NCBI GenBank assembly: GCA_029858925.1
Contig: JAOUEB010000013.1
Span: forward strand, 1-11,213
Length of the DNA stretch: 11,213 bases
From: Nitrospira sp.
GTDB lineage: Bacteria; Nitrospirota; Nitrospiria; Nitrospirales; Nitrospiraceae
Reading direction: 5' to 3'
A program made the translations under genes and the position numbers. This document shows positions 8,029 through 11,213 of this stretch, piece after piece (the first letter of the stretch is position 1; every line of letters begins with the position of its first letter). Below the pieces are notes generated by a model, which saw only the letters and a list, made by a program, of their open reading frames with translations, was not told the DNA's origin and did no database searches.

Positions 8029-8126
8029 AGGCGGGCGAACCGAGCATCCTCTTTGCTCGCGCAACGCGCGGTCTCAGAAGACCCTCGTTGCATGCGCGCA
8101 GTAGAGGACGCATCGCTTGCCCGCCT
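8029..8126 (+). repeat. 98-bp imperfect palindromic element in the beta-epsilon spacer
   Basis: Successive stems share one axis: outer AGGCGGGC/GCCCGCCT (8029-8036 with 8119-8126), TCCTCT/AGAGGA (8047-8052 with 8103-8108), CGC/GCG (8058-8060 with 8094-8096), GCAACG/CGTTGC (8061-8066 with 8086-8091), and the apex GGTCT/AGACC (8070-8074 with 8079-8083) with a CAGA loop. The terminal 8-bp perfect inverted repeats and interrupted stems resemble a REP or MITE-like dispersed element, and the transcript would fold into one long hairpin. It starts 2 nt after the atpD stop. It shares the 13-mer CGCGCAACGCGCG (8058-8070, inverted) with the operon leader hairpin. No coding potential was seen. Confidence 0.85.
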
Positions 8127-8155
8127 GTCCGTGATGAGGGAAGGCTGAGGGAAGA

Positions 8156-8578
8156 ATGGCGGGAAAGATTTTGCTGGAAGTTGTGACGCCGGAGAAACAG
8201 CTGCTGAGCCAGCAGGTGGATGAGGTGATCGCGCCTGGCTCGGAAGGCGAGTTCGGCGTGCTGCCGGGACATTGTCATTTTCTCTCAGCCTTGAAGGTTG
8301 GAGAACTTCGCTATCGGGTCGGCGATCAAACCAGCCATATGGTAATCCTCTGGGGCTATGCGGAGGTCACGCCGACCAAAGTCACTATCATGGCCGAAAT
8401 CGCAGAGAAGGCTGAGGATATCGATGTCGATCGTGCCACGGAGAAGGTGGAAGAAGCCGAACGCCGGCTCCAGGCAGGAGGCCTGCCGTCTGAAGTCAAA
8501 GAAGCCCAGATCAGCCTCGAAAAAGCCCGTCTCCGCAAGAAGATCGCCGAACGCACCCGCAAAGCCGGCCACGCCTGA
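8156..8578 (+). CDS. atpC: ATP synthase F1 subunit epsilon
   Basis: A 140-residue subunit of the rotor stalk that couples gamma to the c-ring and can inhibit ATP hydrolysis. Residues about 3-84 form the beta-sandwich, with the conserved GEFGVLPGH at 31-39. Residues about 88-137 form the two C-terminal helices, rich in E, A, K and R (EAERRLQAGG, then LEKARLRKKIAERTRKAG). The length is normal. GAGGG lies 4 nt before the ATG. It is the last F1 gene; no convincing intrinsic terminator follows in the 58-nt gap to the pseudouridine synthase gene, so readthrough is plausible. Confidence 0.96.
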   Translation: MAGKILLEVVTPEKQLLSQQVDEVIAPGSEGEFGVLPGHCHFLSALKVGELRYRVGDQTSHMVILWGYAEVTPTKVTIMAEIAEKAEDIDVDRATEKVEEAERRLQAGGLPSEVKEAQISLEKARLRKKIAERTRKAGHA

Positions 8579-8636
8579 CACCCAACTCCCTCTGCACGGT
8601 TGAATTCTGCTGTTCTCTCCAGTAGCGTGGGTCTCC

Positions 8637-9617
8637 ATGATCACGGAATTTCTCATTACGGCCGGTGAGCAGCCGAAACGCCTGGATGTCTTTCTCGTCA
8701 ACCGTGAACGGGATATCTCGCGGTCTGCACTCCAGCGGCTGATCGAACTGGGCCGCATCCGCATCAACGATGCCGTCGTGAAGCCCAGCCAAAAGATCAG
8801 GCCCGGTGACAAGATTACAATGGATGTGCCGAAGCCGGAACCACTCGCGCTCAAGGGCGAGGCTATTCCGCTGGAGGTTCTGTATGAAGATGACGCACTC
8901 CTCGTCCTGAACAAACCGTCCGGGATCGTGGTGCATCCGGCCCCGGGCAATTGGACCGGGACCTTGGTCAATGCGCTGCTCCATCACTTTTACACATCCG
9001 GCGGCACCGTTTCGACCATCGGCGGGAAGGAACGGCCCGGTCTCGTGCATCGATTGGACAAGGATACGTCCGGCGTGATGGTCATTGCCAAGACCGATCA
9101 GGCTCATCGCCGCCTTGCGGCACAATTTAAAGACCACACCATCACGCGGATGTACGAAGCCTTGATCTGGGGTGTTCCGAAGAAGGGTCGCGGCCTGATT
9201 GAATTGGCGATTGGGCGAGATTCAAAAGAGCGCAAGAAATTTTCGGCCCGGACCACGCGGCCCAAAGAATCCGCAACCGAGTATCACGTCGATCGCCGGT
9301 ACGGCAAACAGGCTGCGCATGTCTTGCTCTATCCGCGCACTGGGCGCACGCATCAATTGCGGGTTCACCTCACCTCGCTGGGCCATCCGATTCTGGGCGA
9401 TCAGACCTACGGCGGGAAAAAAGTGTGCACGGTCGGTTCGATCGAGATTCCGCGAGTAATGCTTCACGCCAGGACGTTGGGCTTTCAGCATCCCATCACC
9501 GGCGAGGCGCAAGAATTTACCAGGCCGTTCCCGGCGGATATGGAGACCGTGTCCAAGGCGCTTGAAAAATTGACGTATGGTGGACGAGACGAGGCGCCGG
9601 CCCCAACCACTTCTTAG
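8637..9617 (+). CDS. rluD: RluA/RluD-family 23S rRNA pseudouridine synthase
   Basis: A 326-residue enzyme that isomerises uridines in RNA to pseudouridine. Residues about 10-75 form an S4 RNA-binding domain (RLDVFLVNRERDISRSALQR). The catalytic domain includes VLNKPSGIVVHP at 90-101, the catalytic aspartate D141 in HRLDKDTSG (138-146), and RTGRTHQLRVHL at 234-245. S4 plus this core is the layout of RluD, which modifies helix 69 of 23S rRNA, and also of RluC, so the symbol is a family-level call. The last 15 residues are low in complexity. No good ribosome site precedes the ATG. It follows atpC by 58 nt in the same direction and precedes a small unknown gene by 9 nt. Confidence 0.93.
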   Translation: MITEFLITAGEQPKRLDVFLVNRERDISRSALQRLIELGRIRINDAVVKPSQKIRPGDKITMDVPKPEPLALKGEAIPLEVLYEDDALLVLNKPSGIVVHPAPGNWTGTLVNALLHHFYTSGGTVSTIGGKERPGLVHRLDKDTSGVMVIAKTDQAHRRLAAQFKDHTITRMYEALIWGVPKKGRGLIELAIGRDSKERKKFSARTTRPKESATEYHVDRRYGKQAAHVLLYPRTGRTHQLRVHLTSLGHPILGDQTYGGKKVCTVGSIEIPRVMLHARTLGFQHPITGEAQEFTRPFPADMETVSKALEKLTYGGRDEAPAPTTS

Positions 9618-9626
9618 GAAGGTCCT

Positions 9627-10049
9627 GTGCACACTGCTGACATACTCGATGTGATCGGAGGTATGACGTCCCAGCTCAAGGCCTATGCGGCCAAGCTGCC
9701 TCCGATCGTCCATTTGACTGCTGTGCCGGGGGGCGTCAAACCTACGCTTGAAGCGATTGAAACCTATGAGAATCTTGTCTCGCGTCTCCGCGTGCAAAGC
9801 GCAGGGACTCCGTACAAAAGTCTGAATGATTCGCTGATTGAGTCTCTCGAAGCATTCGAGGCGGGCAGGTTGTTTGGAGCCGTGCAGTCACTGTTGGGAT
9901 TGCTCGATCAATTGGAACGGATGAAATGCGACGGGGAAATAGAAGTCGGGCGAATTGATGAGAAGCGCATGGCCGAATACCGAGCAGCCCTCCGCAAGAT
10001 TTTGCCGGGGAACAAACCGGAGTTGGATGGCGCGGGACGAGGGATGTGA
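9627..10049 (+). CDS. hypothetical protein, 140 residues
   Basis: Not recognised. The protein is predicted soluble and mostly helical, with no signal peptide or membrane segment. It has an N-terminal segment (MHTADILDVIGGMTSQLKAY), a proline- and glycine-containing turn (PPIVHLTAVPGGVKP, 25-39), then a helical region of about 40-98 with LIESLEAFEAGRLFGAVQSL and LLGLLDQLERMK, and a charged tail. One cysteine is at 101. GTG is the likely start because GGAAGG lies 4 nt upstream, partly overlapping the end of the rluD gene, whose stop is 9 nt before. The tight spacing implies co-transcription with the pseudouridine synthase. Coding bias resembles its neighbours. Confidence 0.75.
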   Translation: MHTADILDVIGGMTSQLKAYAAKLPPIVHLTAVPGGVKPTLEAIETYENLVSRLRVQSAGTPYKSLNDSLIESLEAFEAGRLFGAVQSLLGLLDQLERMKCDGEIEVGRIDEKRMAEYRAALRKILPGNKPELDGAGRGM

Positions 10050-10053
10050 TACA

Positions 10054-10088
10054 GGGTGAGGCGCAATCCCAGCCCCCCCGCCTTACCC
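10054..10088. terminator. weak stem between convergent genes, possible bidirectional terminator
   Basis: GGGTGAGGCG (10054-10063) and CGCCTTACCC (10079-10088) pair with one mismatch around a C-rich 15-nt loop. They sit between the stop codons of the unknown gene (+, ends 10049) and the zinc-ribbon gene (-, ends 10097). Neither direction is followed by a T-run, so only the position favours a terminator role. Confidence 0.35.
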
Positions 10089-10096
10089 CTTACCGT

Positions 10097-10276
10097 TCAG
10101 TGCCCCATCTTCGGACCGGTGGCGTTCGAACCCTCCGTGACCAGCTTGAATCGAGCAGCAGAACCGCAGTGGGGGCATTTCGCGCGAATCGTGCCTTCGT
10201 CCAGCAGTTCAAACTCGTCGGCTTTGAGCCACATGAGTTGGAAACATTTGGGGCAGCTACGGACTTGCGTTGACAT
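10097..10276 (-). CDS. small zinc-ribbon protein, 59 residues
   Basis: A very short protein with two CXXC knuckles, CPKC at residues 8-11 and CPHC at 34-37. The 22-residue interval contains MWLKADEFELLDEGTI, followed by a beta-like ARFKLVTEG. Four cysteines in this spacing are the signature of a rubredoxin-like or zinc-ribbon fold binding one zinc ion, found in many small nucleic-acid or protein-binding accessory proteins. The exact role is unknown. The ATG at 10276 is chosen because GAGG lies 8 nt upstream; an in-frame GTG at 10297 would add seven residues but has weaker support. It is transcribed opposite to both neighbours and is divergent from the acetyltransferase gene, 61 bp away. Confidence 0.78.
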   Translation of the reverse strand: MSTQVRSCPKCFQLMWLKADEFELLDEGTIRAKCPHCGSAARFKLVTEGSNATGPKMGH

Positions 10277-10337
10277 GGTTTTCCTCGTACACTTCACCTG
10301 CGGACATTGCCGTAAGCGATCGATAATCTAGTACAAG

Positions 10338-10769
10338 ATGCCTCCAACCCTCAAGCCCGCCATTACATTTTCAGAAAAAAAAGACCTTGATGCAGCCCAG
10401 TTGCTTCGGCTCTTCCATCAGGCCCCATGGGCGAAAGATCGAACGATCGAGGATGCCACAGTCATGCTGCGCCATACCGATGTCGCGCTCTGCGCATGGG
10501 ATGGCGATCTCCTGGTGGGCTTCGGTCGAGTGCTGACGGATTTCGTGTATCGGGCGACGATCTGGGACGTGATCGTCGACAAGGCCTATCAGAAACAAGG
10601 CATTGGCGCTGCCATCGTTCAGCGCATTCTCAATCACCCTCGACTCAAGAAAATCGAATTGTTCTGGCTCTGCACCAGGCGCCCCGGCTTTTATGAAAAG
10701 CTGGGATTCAGCTCGAAGGAGCAGACAGGGATGGTCTGGAGCCGGAGCCAGCAGTCCCGCTCGGAATAA
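10338..10769 (+). CDS. GNAT-family N-acetyltransferase
   Basis: A 143-residue protein of the GCN5-related family, which moves an acetyl group from acetyl-CoA to an amine. Motif A is visible as WDVIVDKAYQKQGIGAAIV, with the acetyl-CoA pyrophosphate loop QKQGIG at 85-90. The motif B region FYEKLGF is at 118-124. The front half (DLLVGFGRVLTDFVYRATI) fits beta strands 2-4. The substrate cannot be told from sequence. There is no Shine-Dalgarno before the ATG. GATAAT at 10322-10327 (5 of 6 matches to a -10 box) is only 10 nt upstream, so the message may be nearly leaderless. A 9-bp stem begins 3 nt after the stop codon. Confidence 0.9.
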   Translation: MPPTLKPAITFSEKKDLDAAQLLRLFHQAPWAKDRTIEDATVMLRHTDVALCAWDGDLLVGFGRVLTDFVYRATIWDVIVDKAYQKQGIGAAIVQRILNHPRLKKIELFWLCTRRPGFYEKLGFSSKEQTGMVWSRSQQSRSE

Positions 10770-10772
10770 GAT

Positions 10773-10795
10773 CGTGAACGGGTCTGCCGTTCACG
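10773..10795 (+). terminator. strong stem-loop just after the acetyltransferase gene
   Basis: CGTGAACGG (10773-10781) and CCGTTCACG (10787-10795) form a perfect 9-bp stem with a GTCTG loop, 3 nt after the stop codon. The position is right for a terminator or 3'-end protecting hairpin. The sequence after it, GGAATGTAG, lacks a T-run, so it is not a standard intrinsic terminator. Confidence 0.5.
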
Positions 10796-10885
10796 GGAAT
10801 GTAGTTGCGGGTTTCGAGTGTTCAGGATTGCATTTCCTGACAACGCCTAATATGAACCTCGAAACCCGCAACTCGAAACATTCCC
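10795..10885. repeat. long inverted repeat between convergent genes
   Basis: The left arm (10795-10818) pairs over 24 bp with the right arm (10858-10885). GGGAATGT matches ACATTCCC and AGTTGCGGGTTTCGAG matches CTCGAAACCCGCAACT perfectly, with a 4-nt bulge (CGAA, 10874-10877) on the right. Inside lies a second stem, TCAGGA/TCCTGA (10822-10827 with 10835-10840). The right arm runs in 7-bp units (CTCGAAA, CCCGCAA, CTCGAAA). It ends 8 bp before the stop codon of the beta-barrel gene. It may be a bidirectional 3'-end structure, a dispersed palindromic element, or both. Confidence 0.88.
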
Positions 10886-10892
10886 TATGTTC

Positions 10893-11213
10893 CTAGAAAA
10901 ACACCTTTGCTCCAAATAAGAATCCAAAGGACGACGCATTCCAGTCGTCGATGCGACCAGCGTTGGTGTGGGCGTGGCCGTCGTTACGTTTGTAGGCCAT
11001 TTCTGCGTTGAGGGCGACCTGTTTCGTGAGCATGTAGTCGGCGCCCCAGCCAAGACGCCAAGCAAACGTGTTGCTGGGCCTGATGCGATTATCTGTAGAC
11101 TCACCAAAGCTGTTCACATTCACGCCGAAACTCATGTTGACATAGGGAACCACCGGCCCGAATTTGATGGGCCGAAGCTCGACGGTCGGCAATACTGACA
11201 CTGTGTCTTGGTG
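10893..11213 (-). CDS. outer-membrane beta-barrel protein, C-terminal part (cut by window edge)
   Basis: The frame is open from the window edge to TAG at 10893-10895, giving the last 106 residues. The sequence alternates polar and hydrophobic residues in strand-like segments: VVPYVNMSFGVNVN, TFAWRLGWGADYML, QVALNAEMAYKRND and SSFGFLFGAKVFF. It ends in phenylalanine after an aromatic-rich strand, the usual C-terminal signal of barrels folded by the BAM machinery. The loops (NSFGESTDNRIRPS, GHAHTNAGRIDDWN) are polar. It resembles OmpA-like or OmpW-like eight-stranded barrels, but the N-terminus is missing and the family cannot be fixed. An internal GTG at 11201 is probably not the start, because the frame continues upstream and a signal peptide is expected. 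Confidence 0.8.
   Translation of the reverse strand, partial: HQDTVSVLPTVELRPIKFGPVVPYVNMSFGVNVNSFGESTDNRIRPSNTFAWRLGWGADYMLTKQVALNAEMAYKRNDGHAHTNAGRIDDWNASSFGFLFGAKVFF

Noticed and set aside
11201..11201. GTG at 11201 as the true start of the beta-barrel gene
   Set aside because: The frame stays open to the window edge (codons for H, Q, D, T precede it), no ribosome site is seen, and an outer-membrane protein should begin with a signal peptide.

Overview
The window looks like a chromosomal segment of a Nitrospira-type (phylum Nitrospirota) bacterium. That assignment is an inference from the general look of the proteins, the fairly GC-rich coding sequence and the gene mix; no rRNA or other marker is present. 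The core is an F1 ATP synthase operon, atpH-atpA-atpG-atpD-atpC (delta, alpha, gamma, beta, epsilon), on the + strand from 3372 to 8578. No F0 (membrane sector) gene is present, and the gene just upstream of atpH is divergent, so F0 must be encoded elsewhere.

Left of the operon, three genes run on the - strand. A secreted HEAT-repeat protein (2037-3119) is divergent from atpH. Next is a sigma-54 activator with a cysteine-bearing GAF domain (384-1961), then the 5' end of a small DsrE-family gene cut by the window edge (1-169). The gap between the last two holds a near-consensus sigma-54 promoter (216-230) pointing at the DsrE gene. Three inverted repeats of the form CGA-N4/5-TCG (329-382) lie 130-170 bp upstream of the predicted start site. 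This is a complete candidate circuit: activator gene, tandem activator sites, -24/-12 promoter and target.

The 252-bp divergent region (3120-3371) holds candidate promoters for both directions, a 2 x 15-bp direct repeat abutting the predicted atp -35 box, and a GC-rich hairpin in the atp leader. Inside the operon, the alpha-gamma, gamma-beta and beta-epsilon spacers are about 100-130 bp each. Each is largely filled by a different long imperfect inverted repeat. The first two are built from a 7-bp period (CTCAGNN and its complement). The third shares a 13-mer with the leader hairpin. They may be mobile or dispersed palindromic elements, mRNA processing or stability elements, or both.

Right of the operon on the + strand come an RluA/RluD-family 23S rRNA pseudouridine synthase (8637-9617) and an unrecognised 140-residue protein (9627-10049) that follows it by 9 nt. 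Then come a tiny zinc-ribbon protein on the - strand (10097-10276), a GNAT acetyltransferase on the + strand (10338-10769), a 110-bp region made almost entirely of inverted repeats, and the C-terminal end of a probable outer-membrane beta-barrel protein on the - strand that runs off the window (10893-11213). No tRNA, rRNA, CRISPR array, insertion sequence or phage gene was seen.
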